DNA from: Azolla caroliniana
Lineage: Eukaryota > Polypodiophyta
Length of the DNA: 64,000 bases
Direction of reading: 5' to 3'
NCBI GenBank assembly: GCA_043228905.1
Contig: JBHGNT010000018.1
Span: forward strand, 6,448,001 to 6,512,000
In this document: one piece after another, positions 45,577-54,654 of the stretch
How the letters are laid out: every line of letters begins with the position of its first letter
Numbering within the stretch: the first letter of the stretch is position 1
Program-made: the position numbers and the translations under genes
The notes under the pieces: generated by a model
Databases searched by the model: none
The model's input: only the letters and a program-made list of their open reading frames with translations
Told to the model about the DNA's origin: nothing

Positions 45577-45598
45577 TGCTAATTACATAAATGGCCAA
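43658..45598 (-). CDS. Penelope-like reverse transcriptase, EN-deficient (Athena/Coprina type)
   Basis: 646 codons with no stop. PLE hallmarks in order: LNLGLKYILPSPPPSP near residue 81, IILPADKNMGVCVLD (185-200), YFLPKLHKTPMGFRPI (266-281), motif A FTFDVESLYPSIP (333-345), motif B GTAMGSNFSVVYA (394-406), motif C RYIDDAFG (428-435) with both Asp, LPFLDI (470-475), and the C-terminal FVCWTKSKSLHALLV. The GIY-YIG endonuclease of canonical Penelope is absent, as in Athena/Coprina elements. The first ~15 codons (AIYVIS and upstream) come from copia LTR sequence, so the element's own 5' end may be truncated; the first internal ATG is MWFGGKQK at residue 25. The function would be reverse transcription primed from a free DNA 3' end. 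Confidence 0.9.
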   Translation of the reverse strand: MAIYVISKRLFYLLNRSPSTQDTYMWFGGKQKLFPFLSHPKSRNKKPRTNFWKPLTSTQVIHSKIHNLSKHNLTKNETQLLNLGLKYILPSPPPSPNNILKEFTHLSRSLKLKHFFRNTPSLPLNPFKLPNPSWMPPTEYPPLVSIIEKHQHILNQIAHNTKPINTRIPYHLSRAFKSLQHNKHIIILPADKNMGVCVLDKDTYYTKAIEHLSNSTTYKRVSHFPLEELLYRLNNIITNHLGTLSPIEANFILHKPKKGYQVSNLYFLPKLHKTPMGFRPICSYNNSLFEQTSKWLHHQLLPILLLQPQYLKDSHTLIQSLENLHPPSNSFLFTFDVESLYPSIPPKLGLQALRSLITPHFSPSKTNLIYTLSALILEYHYLTFDDVVYQQIKGTAMGSNFSVVYACLFLVYLENLQPSPPHLFYFTRYIDDAFGVWTGTKSQLLEYLDFYPSHTNNSIKLTIQTSPFRLPFLDIWINLENSSFLFNCFQKPLNSYQYLPFSSDHPSHTKQHFITNEVKRYLIRESTPLGFYQMKKLFFNRLVNRGYPPSFILKSYKKIPFSLRKTLLYQPKTITSLNPTIFKLRYTKHTPKLGIHSFLKNLYNDLMLDPELTSISRPFVCWTKSKSLHALLVKTKFSKNPPKSPT

Positions 45599-45642
45599 AA
45601 CGGGATAGTGTGAATACGTCCATTATACACATGTATTCGACA
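45577..45642 (-). repeat. Copia J 3' LTR, part 2
   Basis: TGCTAATTACATAAATGG to ...TATTCGACA is identical by eye to the last 66 bp of the 5' LTR. It is followed directly by the copia J internal region with its polypurine side (read on minus, ...TTACGGGGGAG just before the LTR). Confidence 0.95.
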
Positions 45643-45835
45643 CTCCCCCGTAATGGGCGTATACATGGGTTATCTAAGATTACAGGTATAGACTTGGGTT
45701 CTCGGACATATCAGCTTTGTTCGAGTCGGCAGGGTCCGAAGGCAGAAGACCGAACTGGTCGGGTCGGAACAGTTGAAGCCGATCATTAAGGAACTGATGT
45801 CGGTTGTCGGGGACCATCCTGCTCTGTGTCCGGCT

Positions 45836-48800
45836 CTAACCGGACTGGTTTGTCGTTACGCCCATCTGATGCCGAAGAGACCGAAAGCGGTCTGCCGAAA
45901 GACACTTGGTCATTCCATCTGCGACATTGTCGGTTGTGGATATTTTCTCTAGACCGATTTTCCCTGAGATGACGCAGTCCCGAACGAAGTGATATCGAAC
46001 GTCGATATGTTTGGAGGCGTTGTGGTGAACCGGATTTTTCGACAAGGCAACAGCACCTTGACTGTCGCTGTAGACAACTGGAGCCGAGTCATGGTCGACT
46101 TGTCGAAACGTGTGCGCCAGCCGACCGAGCCACAAAGCTTCTTTTGCTGCGTCGGACGCAGCTACATATTCTGCTTCGGTCGTTGAGGTCGCTGTGCACT
46201 CCTGAAGTTTCGACTTCCACGAGATTGCTCCATTGCCGAATTTGAAGCAGTATCCGGTTGTTGATTTCCGACTGTCTATACAGCCGGCGAAGTCCGAGTC
46301 GGTGTAACCGACTACGCCTGAGGTTCGGTTCGGACCGAAAAGAATGCCATGGTCTTTTGTGCCAGCCAGATATCTGAACACATGCTTGACTGCGTTCCAA
46401 TGCGATCGGCCAGGATTGTGCATAAATCTGCTAACGACTCCTACGGCATGAGAAATATCAGGCCGTGTCGCGACCATCAGGTACATAAGGGAGCCGACTG
46501 CCGGTGCATACGGTACCGACTTCATATCTTCCCCCTCCGAACCGGATGTCGGGCAGTCTCGCTGAGAGAGCCGAAGATTCATGGGGAGCGGGGTTGAAGC
46601 AGATTTGGCTGATTGCATGTTGAAGCGTTCCAAGACACGTCCGATATAGTCGGTCTGAGACAAAAAAAGATGTCGTTTATCGCGATGCCGACTAATCTTC
46701 ATGCCAAGGATGTGTCGTGCCGGACCGAGGTCCTTCATAGCAAACTTCAACCGCAGTTGCCGAATGAGATCGGCAAGTTCGCCCGCGTGGCGTCCAGAAA
46801 TTAGCATGTCGTCCACGTAAATGATGAGGAAGATGGGTGATCCATCTTGAGCTGTGTTGGTGAAGAGACAATGGTCCTCATCGCTTTTGGAGAAGCCGAT
46901 CGATTGGATGAAGTCGTCGAACTTCTTGTACCATTGTCGGGGTGCCTGTTTGAGGCCGTATAGACTCTTCCTGAGTCGGCAGACTAGATGTTCTTGGCCA
47001 GTTGCCACGAAGCCTTTTGGCTGCTCCATATAAATTTCCTCCTCGAGATCACCATGGAGGAAGGCTGTTTTGACATCTAGCTGAATCAGCTCCAAGTTGT
47101 CGGCTGCCACTACGCCGAGAAGAAAGCGAAGGGTTGTCATTTTCACCACTGGTGAAAAAATCTCGTCGAAGTCGACGCCATATTCTTGTCGGAAGCCCTT
47201 CGCAACTAATCTGGCCTTGTACTTTGGGGTGGTCGAATCAGACGTCTCTTTTAGTCGATAAACCCACTTGCAAGGAAGAGCACGTCGGTTCCTAGGTAAT
47301 TCGACCAGATCCCAAGTCTTGTTTGCCCGAATGGAGTGCATTTCCGACTCCATCGCCAGATGCCAGGTGGCGGAATCGACAGATGTCGATGCTTCTTCGT
47401 AAGACGTCGGTTCGCCGGCGTCGGTGAAGAAAATTCCAGGAGAATACCTCTCCGGAGGTTGCGACAGTCTCTCGGATCGTCGAGGTATGATTGGACTGGT
47501 CGCATCGGGTATCGAGGTCGGATGGTCCGAAAGCGGATTGTTCTGCTGTGCCGAGTCGGAGTTGTCCGAGTCGGTAGTGTAAGGTTCAGCTACCCGTGAA
47601 GCTGACCGTGTGTTGAGAGCGGGGCCTTCTTGAAGGGTCGGCACATCGGAAAATGTTACCCTTCGGACTTCGATCGGTTTTTCGACTGATGGATTCATAG
47701 CCGACTCGTTGAACACAACGTCCGAACTTCGGACGATTTGTGTGCGTTCGGGATCCCAGAGTCGGTATCCCATTTCGCCGTCTGATCCATATCCAAGGAA
47801 AATGCATTTCCTGGACCGAGGTGCAAGTTTTCGGCGATCATCTTTCGGAATAAGGGCGTACGCCTCGCATCCGAAGATCCTCAGCTTGTCGTAATTCGGC
47901 TTACTGCCGATCCATAGTTCCTGAGGAATTTGAAGTCCTAGAGGTCTACTTGGCGACATATTTATTATGTGTACTGCCGTGAGTAGAGCCTCTGCCCAGA
48001 AGCCATCCGACAGTCGGGAGTGTTGGAGCATGGAAACTATCCGTTCTTGGATTGTCCGATTCATTCGTTCTGCAATCCCGTTTTGCTCCGGACTGTGTGG
48101 TGCCGTAAATTCACGTCGGATGCCGCGTTGTCGGCAGAATTTGACGAATTCGTCGGATTTGAACTCTCCCCCATTGTCGGTCCGAAAGCATTTCAGTTTT
48201 CGGTCGGTTTGATTTTCTACCATAGCGAGCCAATCGGAGAAGATCGAGAAGACACGATCTTTGGTGCGAATCGGATAAGCCCACACCTTTCGAGTCGAAT
48301 CGTCAATAAAACTGACGAAGTAAGAGGCACCGCCAAGAGACTGATGAGGCATTGGGCCACAGACGTCCGAGTGGACTAAATCGAGAGGTCTCGTTTCTCT
48401 TGGTGCTGATGTCGGGTGTGATGCGGCTGCTTGTTTGCCATACTGGCAATGCTCGCAGAATTGATGGTCGGAGAAGGAGAGTTTGGGGATGTATCCGGCT
48501 CTGGATAGGTGCGTGATGCCGGCCTTGCTGAGGTGTCCTAGTCTTCGGTGCCATAGTGATGACACAGGAATATCCACCAAGAACAGGTTACCCTCTCTGA
48601 GCGTAACATGTAACGGATACAGGGAGTGTATCTTGGGTCCTCTAGCAAGCAGGAGGTTCCCCCTGTGGAGTGTCCACCCTCCCGAGGAAAAACCGGCACG
48701 AATGCCGTCTTCATCTAGTTGTCCGACTGAGATCAATGGCCTTGAGAGCTCGGGTACATGTCGGACATTGTGGAGTACAAGTGTAGAGCCACCTGCAAGG

Positions 48801-49852
48801 TTGAGCTCTACTGTGCCGATTCCGATGATGTCACAGTGTTGTGAGTTGCCGACTCGAACTGAGTCGGAGTGACGGATCGTATATTGCCGAAATTGGGATC
48901 GATGAGGAGTCACGTGAAATGACGCGCCCGAATCCAAGAGCCACGTGCTCGATTCTTCAGTCGTGAGCAGAACTTCTGATCCGACTGGATTTTCGATTGA
49001 TAGTATATTCGGGTCGTCCGGTAGTACATCAGCTGAGAAGCTGACGTAATTGATCTCCTCATGCCGGCCACTCTTCTTGTTGTTCTTGTTCTTGAGTGCG
49101 CGGCAGTCGGCTTTGATGTGTCCGGGTTTCTTGCAGTAGTTGCAGATTCGGTTATCCCGTGACTGGCTCCGTCTTCGCTGATTGTTCGGCGGTCGTGAGG
49201 AATCTCTTCCTCGTATGTTCGATCGGTCTGTCGAACCTTGTACTACGTAAGCGTCGTCTGTTGAGTCTTTGGCGAAAGACTTTCTCCGAGCTGCTTCGGT
49301 CAGGATTGCGCTCGTGACTTCGGAGTATTTAACAGCCGTGGTTGACGCGTTGCACACGGTTGTGACGAAAGTTTCCCATGATGAGGGAAGGCTGCTCATG
49401 AGTATCATTGCTCTGAGTTCATCCTCGATTGCCATCCCCTGTGACGAGATTTGGGAGCTTATGCTTTCGTACTCGTTGAGGTGTGCTTGAACCGAATCGG
49501 ATTCTTTCATCCGCAAGTTGTAGAGGCGCCGGATCAGAAACATCTTTGTTGCGGCGACCTTCTTTTCGTAAGTGTCCGACAGTGTTTTCCACAGTTCAAA
49601 TGCTGTCGTACACGATTGCACCGTAAAGTATACCGATTCCGATAGGTGCATCCGAATCGTGGCGCGGACGATTCTGTCCAGCTTCTGCCACTCAATTGGT
49701 TTGTATCCTTCTGGAGGTTCTTCATTTTCGATGGGATCGATTTGCCCCTTGACTATGAGATAGTCCTGCATTTGCTCCTTCCAGAAGTTAAAGTTCGATC
49801 CATCGAACTTTCGTAGACTCATTTCTGACGAGCCGGATGTTGATGCCATCAA
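45836..49852 (-). CDS. Copia J Gag-Pol polyprotein, intact
   Basis: 1338 codons, no stop. Gag/UBN2-type region residues 1-230; zinc knuckle CNYCKKPGHIKADC at 237-250; aspartic protease LLDSGASF with Asp307; pre-integrase HHCC region with LWHRRLGHLS and CEHCQYGKQ at ~434-473; integrase core Asp496, Asp559 and Glu595 (a D,D35E triad); RT motifs LDVKTAFLHGDLEEEIY (~925) and YVDD at 1012-1015; RNase H with YTDSDFAG (1184), TEAEY (1225) and SDSQ (1262). All catalytic residues seen in active Ty1/copia elements are present. The start is the first ATG (or the second codon, also ATG), about 570 bp after the primer site. With near-identical LTRs, this copy is a good candidate for a currently mobile element. 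The many plus-strand frames across it are antisense shadows. Confidence 0.95.
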   Translation of the reverse strand: MMASTSGSSEMSLRKFDGSNFNFWKEQMQDYLIVKGQIDPIENEEPPEGYKPIEWQKLDRIVRATIRMHLSESVYFTVQSCTTAFELWKTLSDTYEKKVAATKMFLIRRLYNLRMKESDSVQAHLNEYESISSQISSQGMAIEDELRAMILMSSLPSSWETFVTTVCNASTTAVKYSEVTSAILTEAARRKSFAKDSTDDAYVVQGSTDRSNIRGRDSSRPPNNQRRRSQSRDNRICNYCKKPGHIKADCRALKNKNNKKSGRHEEINYVSFSADVLPDDPNILSIENPVGSEVLLTTEESSTWLLDSGASFHVTPHRSQFRQYTIRHSDSVRVGNSQHCDIIGIGTVELNLAGGSTLVLHNVRHVPELSRPLISVGQLDEDGIRAGFSSGGWTLHRGNLLLARGPKIHSLYPLHVTLREGNLFLVDIPVSSLWHRRLGHLSKAGITHLSRAGYIPKLSFSDHQFCEHCQYGKQAAASHPTSAPRETRPLDLVHSDVCGPMPHQSLGGASYFVSFIDDSTRKVWAYPIRTKDRVFSIFSDWLAMVENQTDRKLKCFRTDNGGEFKSDEFVKFCRQRGIRREFTAPHSPEQNGIAERMNRTIQERIVSMLQHSRLSDGFWAEALLTAVHIINMSPSRPLGLQIPQELWIGSKPNYDKLRIFGCEAYALIPKDDRRKLAPRSRKCIFLGYGSDGEMGYRLWDPERTQIVRSSDVVFNESAMNPSVEKPIEVRRVTFSDVPTLQEGPALNTRSASRVAEPYTTDSDNSDSAQQNNPLSDHPTSIPDATSPIIPRRSERLSQPPERYSPGIFFTDAGEPTSYEEASTSVDSATWHLAMESEMHSIRANKTWDLVELPRNRRALPCKWVYRLKETSDSTTPKYKARLVAKGFRQEYGVDFDEIFSPVVKMTTLRFLLGVVAADNLELIQLDVKTAFLHGDLEEEIYMEQPKGFVATGQEHLVCRLRKSLYGLKQAPRQWYKKFDDFIQSIGFSKSDEDHCLFTNTAQDGSPIFLIIYVDDMLISGRHAGELADLIRQLRLKFAMKDLGPARHILGMKISRHRDKRHLFLSQTDYIGRVLERFNMQSAKSASTPLPMNLRLSQRDCPTSGSEGEDMKSVPYAPAVGSLMYLMVATRPDISHAVGVVSRFMHNPGRSHWNAVKHVFRYLAGTKDHGILFGPNRTSGVVGYTDSDFAGCIDSRKSTTGYCFKFGNGAISWKSKLQECTATSTTEAEYVAASDAAKEALWLGRLAHTFRQVDHDSAPVVYSDSQGAVALSKNPVHHNASKHIDVRYHFVRDCVISGKIGLEKISTTDNVADGMTKCLSADRFRSLRHQMGVTTNQSG

Positions 49853-50435
49853 ATTGGGTTTCGGTTGACGAAGCTCGGTTCGGAGTTGACTACGAGCCTT
49901 GTTGGAGTGCAGCCGGTTGGCTCACCCGATATCGTTCTAGTCGGATTTGAACCCGAGTCGGTTCGGCTTCGGAACTTGCTCGAATTGACTCCGGTAACTT
50001 GAGGGACAGAACCGACTGGTCTTCCCGAATGTCGCCGAGTCGGAGTGAGCCCGGTTCGCTTCGGATATATATGCCGAATACCGATTATTGAAACCGATTA
50101 TCTGGACCGATTCGGCTTCGGTTGACTGCAGCGATGAGAGAGACGGATCCGACTGATCCTCCCGAATGTCGATCAGCCAGATGAAGCACGAATTTGGGTT
50201 GTTGTCAGAGTTGCACAAGGGGATTTCACCTCGAGCGGTTACGATCACAGGGGACAGAGTACAACCTGCTGGCTTACTCCAAGCAAGGGGATCTAACGCG
50301 ATGAGGTGCAAACCTCGTTTTTGTTCTTCTTCTCTCTTTCTTCGAATGACGCGAATACTGTGCAGGCCGTGTTGAGGTGAAGAACCGAATGCTGTGCAGG
50401 CGGTGATGACGGCCGAACCTTGCTCTGATACCAGA
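49853..50435 (-). promoter_or_regulatory. Copia J 5' leader with primer-binding site
   Basis: Untranslated leader between 5' LTR and gag ATG on the minus strand. TGGTATCAGAGCAAGG lies two bases inside the LTR (about 50418-50433) and matches initiator tRNA-Met. CCGANT-rich sequence fills the rest. No gene seen. Confidence 0.75.
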
Positions 50436-50524
50436 TGTTGTAGGCGAGGAAGGTCGTCAATGCGGAAGATCGAGAAGCATTCGATTCTCGCTGGATACCT
50501 GCGTATGACAGTCTCTAGGTCGTT

Positions 50525-50555
<31 letters not shown>

Positions 50556-50739
50556 CACACACACACACACAAAAGACTCTTTATTTCACAAAGCAACAAT
50601 ACAACAGCCCAACCTTACAAAAAGGTTACAAGGTCACTATATATAGTGACCGACTTAGGGCAACTACCCTTTATGCTAATTACATAAATGGCCAAAACGG
50701 GATAGTGTGAATACGTCCATTATACACATGTATTCGACA
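50436..50739 (-). repeat. Copia J 5' LTR
   Basis: 304 bp. On the minus strand it reads TGTCGAATACATG... to ...CGCCTACAACA. CTATATATAGTGACC near 50636-50650 is the likely TATA box. The (GA)n tract followed by (CA)n at 50528-50571 differs from the pure (GA)n of the other LTR. Confidence 0.95.
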
Positions 50740-51265
50740 AAACCGATGGGTCGAACCCGAACCGGAAGGGGGCCGACTCAATCGAAACCAATCAACCGAG
50801 TCCGATTTGGCCGAATACGAATCCGATCGGAAGCCGATCTAGCTGAAAACTGATCAGACAAGACCGATCCGGAAAGAAGGTAATCCGACTCAACTGGAGG
50901 TCGAAGCAATCAAGACCGGTGAACACGAGGAAGACGCCAAACAGGCACACTACCACAGACGACAAGGGCCAAGCGGATTTGAAGGGTGTTACCAAGGATG
51001 AGATCTCGACAAAGGAGGGTTATAACATGAAGATTGTCAACTCTAACATGAGATTATACGACAAAGGTGAACAAAGTGGGAAGCATGGCACATGCACAAG
51101 ACAAGAAGGGTTATATGATCAAGAGGATCACAAGGAGCCATGACAACCGGCCATAGTAATGCAAAGAGAGAACAAAGAATATGGTGGATTGGATGACGAC
51201 AATGGTTCGGGTGGAAAATATTAGAGATCTAGGTACTAAAGTAAGCTTAAGATAAGGATAAACTA
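50740..51265 (+). pseudogene. H-family gag2 tail after copia J
   Basis: Continues the interrupted region. 51150-51230 (GCAAAGAGAGAACAAAGAATATGG...) matches the end of element E gag at 16410-16480 in reverse, which places it at the very end of the shared gag tail. Out-of-phase and stop-containing; no complete domain. Confidence 0.6.
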
Positions 51266-51671
51266 ATGATAGATAGAAAGGAGAAAGAGAAAGAAGGGTG
51301 CCGATCCACCCGACCACCCCCGAGCGAAGGGATCGAGACGGACTCGAGCCTCGATCGGCGTCCCATACCACCGCCGTGGCGTCGAGTCGTACCTGGTGCT
51401 GGCACGCTCACTACAAGAGTTGACCCACCACAAGAGTAGAGTCTCGATGTAGTCAAAAGATGATCAAATGAGGGTAGCTAGGCCTCTTATTTATAGCGAT
51501 ACCCAAGGCCCCTAGGCAAGTTCACACTTGACCTAATGGGTTGTCTCAATCTCGAGGATTAAAAGTAATCCTCCCTTTCTTTACACTTTCGTTTAACCCT
51601 CACACTTATCCACGTGTATAGAATACTACGGTAAATTCTCACCACGGGATATTAAATGGTCATGCCCGTAA
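51266..51671 (-). mobile_element. Possible solo LTR, minus orientation
   Basis: Read on the minus strand it starts TGTTACGGGCATGACC at 51671 and has a good TATA box CTATAAATAAGAGG at 51485-51498. It ends near ...CTATCA. No target duplication was found, so the outer limits are approximate and the call rests on the LTR-like start and promoter. Confidence 0.4.
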
Positions 51672-51968
51672 CAGAAAGAATGGATGTGCTCAAAATGGAG
51701 AGACAAAGTCGTCATAACAAGAGAAACGAAGGGGATTGCGAGTAAAAGAGAAATACGAGAGCCGGCAACGGGTAACCGGGTGGAACAAGCAACAGAAAAC
51801 CGAAAACTGGACGGAGTCGACAACTGAACAGAACCGGAAACCGGGCGGAGCCGACTACCAAGCACGACCGGCGACGAAACCAACCGGGCGGAGACCGGAC
51901 GGACAAGACTAACAATCAACAAAAGCTTCGGCACATACTAGAGGATGTGCGGGTTTGGAGGGGGCAAG

Positions 51969-52080
51969 TGTCATAGTGTAATTCGCACACTACATGAAAA
52001 AATGCATTTCTGGTCTCTCCGGATAGGATATGGAGTACCCGGTGAGAACCGGAAGGACGAACCGGTAAGGATCGGACCTA
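51969..52080 (+). repeat. H-family LTR3, truncated after ~112 bp
   Basis: TGTCATAGTGTAATTCGCACAC to ...GGATCGGACCTA. The 45 bp before it (GGCACATACTAGAGGATGTG...GGGGGCAAG) match the 45 bp before LTR4 (57975-58018), showing it is the 3' LTR side of an H element with its polypurine tract. It stops where the hairpin array begins. Confidence 0.85.
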
Positions 52081-52568
52081 GTATCGAGTTCCTGTTTCAA
52101 GTTTACGTTTTGTACAGGAACTCGATAGGCCGTATCGAGTTCCTGTTTCAAGTTTACGTTTTGTACAGGAACTCGATATGCCGTATCGAGTTCCTGTTTC
52201 AAGTTAATGTTTTGTATAGGAACTCGATATGCCGTATCGAGTTCTTGCTTAAAGTTTGTGTTTTAAACAGGAACTCGATACGGCGTATGGAATTCCTGTA
52301 TTATGTTCGTGTTTTATACAGGAACTCATTACCCTGTATAAAACAAAACTTTATACAGGAACTCATTACCCTGTATAAAACAAAACTTTATACAGGAACT
52401 CGATACGGCGTATCGAGTTCCTATTTAAAACACAAACTTTTAACAGGAACTTGATACGATGTATCGAGTTCTTGTATAAAACCTAAACTTCAAACAGAAA
52501 CTCAATACGCCGTATCGAGTTCCTATATAAAGTTTGTATTTTATACAGGAACTCAATACGGCGTATCC
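52081..52568. repeat. Array of ten palindromic ~51-bp units
   Basis: Unit starts at 52081, 52132, 52183, 52234 and 52285 are exactly 51 bp apart. Two 37-bp units then follow, then three ~51-bp units. Each full unit begins GTATCGAGTTCCTGT and ends ACAGGAACTCGATAC (15-bp inverted arms, ~18-20 bp loop, 1-4 bp spacer of GCC/GGC). Both arms change together in several units. The array starts exactly at the break in LTR3. Confidence 0.95.
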
Positions 52569-52580
52569 AGTTCTTGAGTG

Positions 52581-53465
52581 CTAAAACATATTTACAAAAA
52601 TGTCCACAGTGTCAGAGGCCTACTTGGAGTCTTGGTGCTCGATTTTCTTTGAAGACATGGTGATCTTGTCAAAGTTTAGGCAGAGATCACGCTTTCGTGT
52701 TTCGTGCTCTGTGTGCTCTGTTTGGTTTATGTGCTCTTGTGCTTTGTGTGATTGAAATATGACGAGGTCTTCCTATTTATAGGGATTTACTTCAGTGGTT
52801 AAAGTAACCACAGACACCTTAACCAGGGTTGGCAAGCTTGAGGTTAGTTAGTTAGTAACCATAGTCACTTTAACTAGAGTTACTTATGATTGCATCAATG
52901 ATTACAAAGTCAAACTAACATATTGATGATTATTTTATAGTCAAAATAACATACAATGACTTTGAAGTTTAGGAAGGAACAATGATAGAGGTTCATGAAT
53001 GAACCAATGATTGATTACTCAAAGCAACATTTTTATGACTCTTAATTACTTTGTATTAAAGATGTGGGCATGAATGAACCAATGATTGAAAAGTCTTATA
53101 TTTAAAATGGTTGGCATGAATGAACCAATGACTGAGAAGTTCTATATTAAATATGGGTGCCATTAATTAACCAATGATTTTAACTTTAATCCAACATATA
53201 TATGGCTTTGTAATGATTGTAATTATATTTTACTTGATTTAACTTTATACAGACTAGTTTAAGTAATTATTAATATGTTGATTACAATTATTATATTAAA
53301 AATAATATCTTTATGTATTGTATTAATATATTATTAAATAATATAGATATTATATTGAGGGAGCTTCTGTTTAGAGAGGACTATATGTTTAGAGAGGAGC
53401 TTATCAGTTTTTTATGTTAGCCTAAGCACATAACTTAAAGAGCTCTATGTGGACCTTAAGCCATG
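52581..53465 (-). other. AT-rich, gene-free stretch with LTR-like promoter signal
   Basis: On the minus strand CCCTATAAATAGGAAG at about 52766-52781 is a strong TATA box, with sequence rich in CACAAAGCAC-type steps downstream, as in an LTR. ATGAATGAACCAATGATTGA repeats occur three to four times at about 52990-53180. No coding sequence. It may be another minus-strand LTR or the flank of the DUF7869-like unit. Confidence 0.35.
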
Positions 53466-54590
53466 AGTGAAGATTCACTGTTCTCGATTGAAGAATATTG
53501 TTTGTCATCAGATTCCTCGTTTTCTACCGAAGAGTATTGTTTGTCGACAGGTTTTTTATTGAGGAATATTGTCTGTCGACAGACTCACCATATTCTATCG
53601 AAGAGTATTGTCTGAGCTCATCTTCACCTATAACGAATGTGAATAATGACACATGTGAAGAGTTCTCTATTGAAGAATACAATATTAATAAAGATACGGA
53701 GAATGAAGGTAGTGCCAATGAAACATCGAATATCATGGGTGATGGTCACAACAAAGAATTGGATAGTAACAATGTTACACCAACTTCAATGCAGGAAGAG
53801 AAATCCGAAAGCATTATCCATATTAGAAGAATCCCACAAAGAATTTGTCTGGCTAGATTTAACTTGGTGACATCAGATAAATAGATTGGATTGGATGTCA
53901 AAAAAATATGTTGTGCCCGTGGTTGTATGTCTATGATTGGAAAATCAAAGTTGTGAGAATTAAGGTGATACTATTTTTCGATGACTGGTGATGAGCAAGA
54001 CACTTACCTCGGGTCACATATGCAACTAGTGTCTGACAAATGTACGGGGATCAAAGTATCATTCGAGTATTATATCTTCCATGCACAACAGATATGTAGA
54101 GTTGCATTTAAAATTTTGTTATGTGTTAGTAACATGTGGCTACATAGAGTACAACAACGTCTACTTAGCGGGGATCAGATGCTCAATTGTAAAGAGGTTC
54201 CAAGTATGAAAGGTGCAACATGCTATTGGTTGGATGAAAAATTAGTTTCAGTTAAATTGTGAAGTAATGCCCACTACAAGTAGGATACACCTCTCTGATA
54301 ATTACACACGTTGAGAATTTTATGATGTCTATCGATCTGATATGGTGGGGTCACGTAATAACTCTGTCACATATAGCCAATTCACAAGATTATGGAGAGC
54401 TCAGTTTTCAAATGTTATCATTCCACGTAAAGTACGCATGGGGTATTGCTCCATTTGTGCAAATCTTAAAAGTTTGGCTAAAGGTGCAAAGACATCAATG
54501 GAAAAGGATATGAGTAAGAAGTTACTACAAGAGCACCGTGAAGCACAATCATTAGAAATGAAAGAAGGAGATGCATCATAGAGAGAAGTG
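53466..54590 (+). pseudogene. N-terminal part of a DUF7869-type protein with EEYCLS repeats
   Basis: The first part repeats the peptide IEEYCLSS/TEEYCLST four to five times at 53490-53690, spread over two phases. It is followed by an Asn/Asp-rich stretch (53640-53880). 53981-54262 and 54342-54581 contain LHRVQQRLLSGDQ and FTRLWRAQFSNVIIPRKVRMGYCSIC, with the Arg-x-Gly-x-CxxC pattern I associate with the region upstream of DUF7869. Phases differ between pieces, so either introns or frameshifts separate them. Function unknown; DUF7869 proteins look transposase-like to me but this is not established here. Confidence 0.5.
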
Positions 54591-54654
54591 TTTGAAGAGG
54601 CCCGAACAATACATGTGCTTAATGATAGATGGCATGGACTAGAAGAAGACGTGA

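Larger units (their letters stand above)
42753..50739 (-). mobile_element. Copia J, full-length young element
   Basis: LTRs 50436-50739 (5') and 42753-42990 plus 45577-45642 (3', split by the PLE). The direct repeat AAACC flanks it (42748-42752, 50740-50744). The primer site next to the 5' LTR reads TGGTATCAGAGC on the minus strand (about 50422-50433). The two LTRs appear identical by eye except for the length and make-up of a (GA)n/(CA)n tract, so the insertion is recent. One intact 1338-codon polyprotein frame lies inside. It interrupts gag2 of family H. Confidence 0.95.

Noticed and set aside
45989-49763. Many plus-strand frames of 60-130 codons
   Set aside because: They are antisense to the intact copia J polyprotein and have no family resemblance.
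52081-52568. Resemblance to a CRISPR array
   Set aside because: Repeats are contiguous 51-bp palindromic units with no unique spacers, in a eukaryotic retroelement context.
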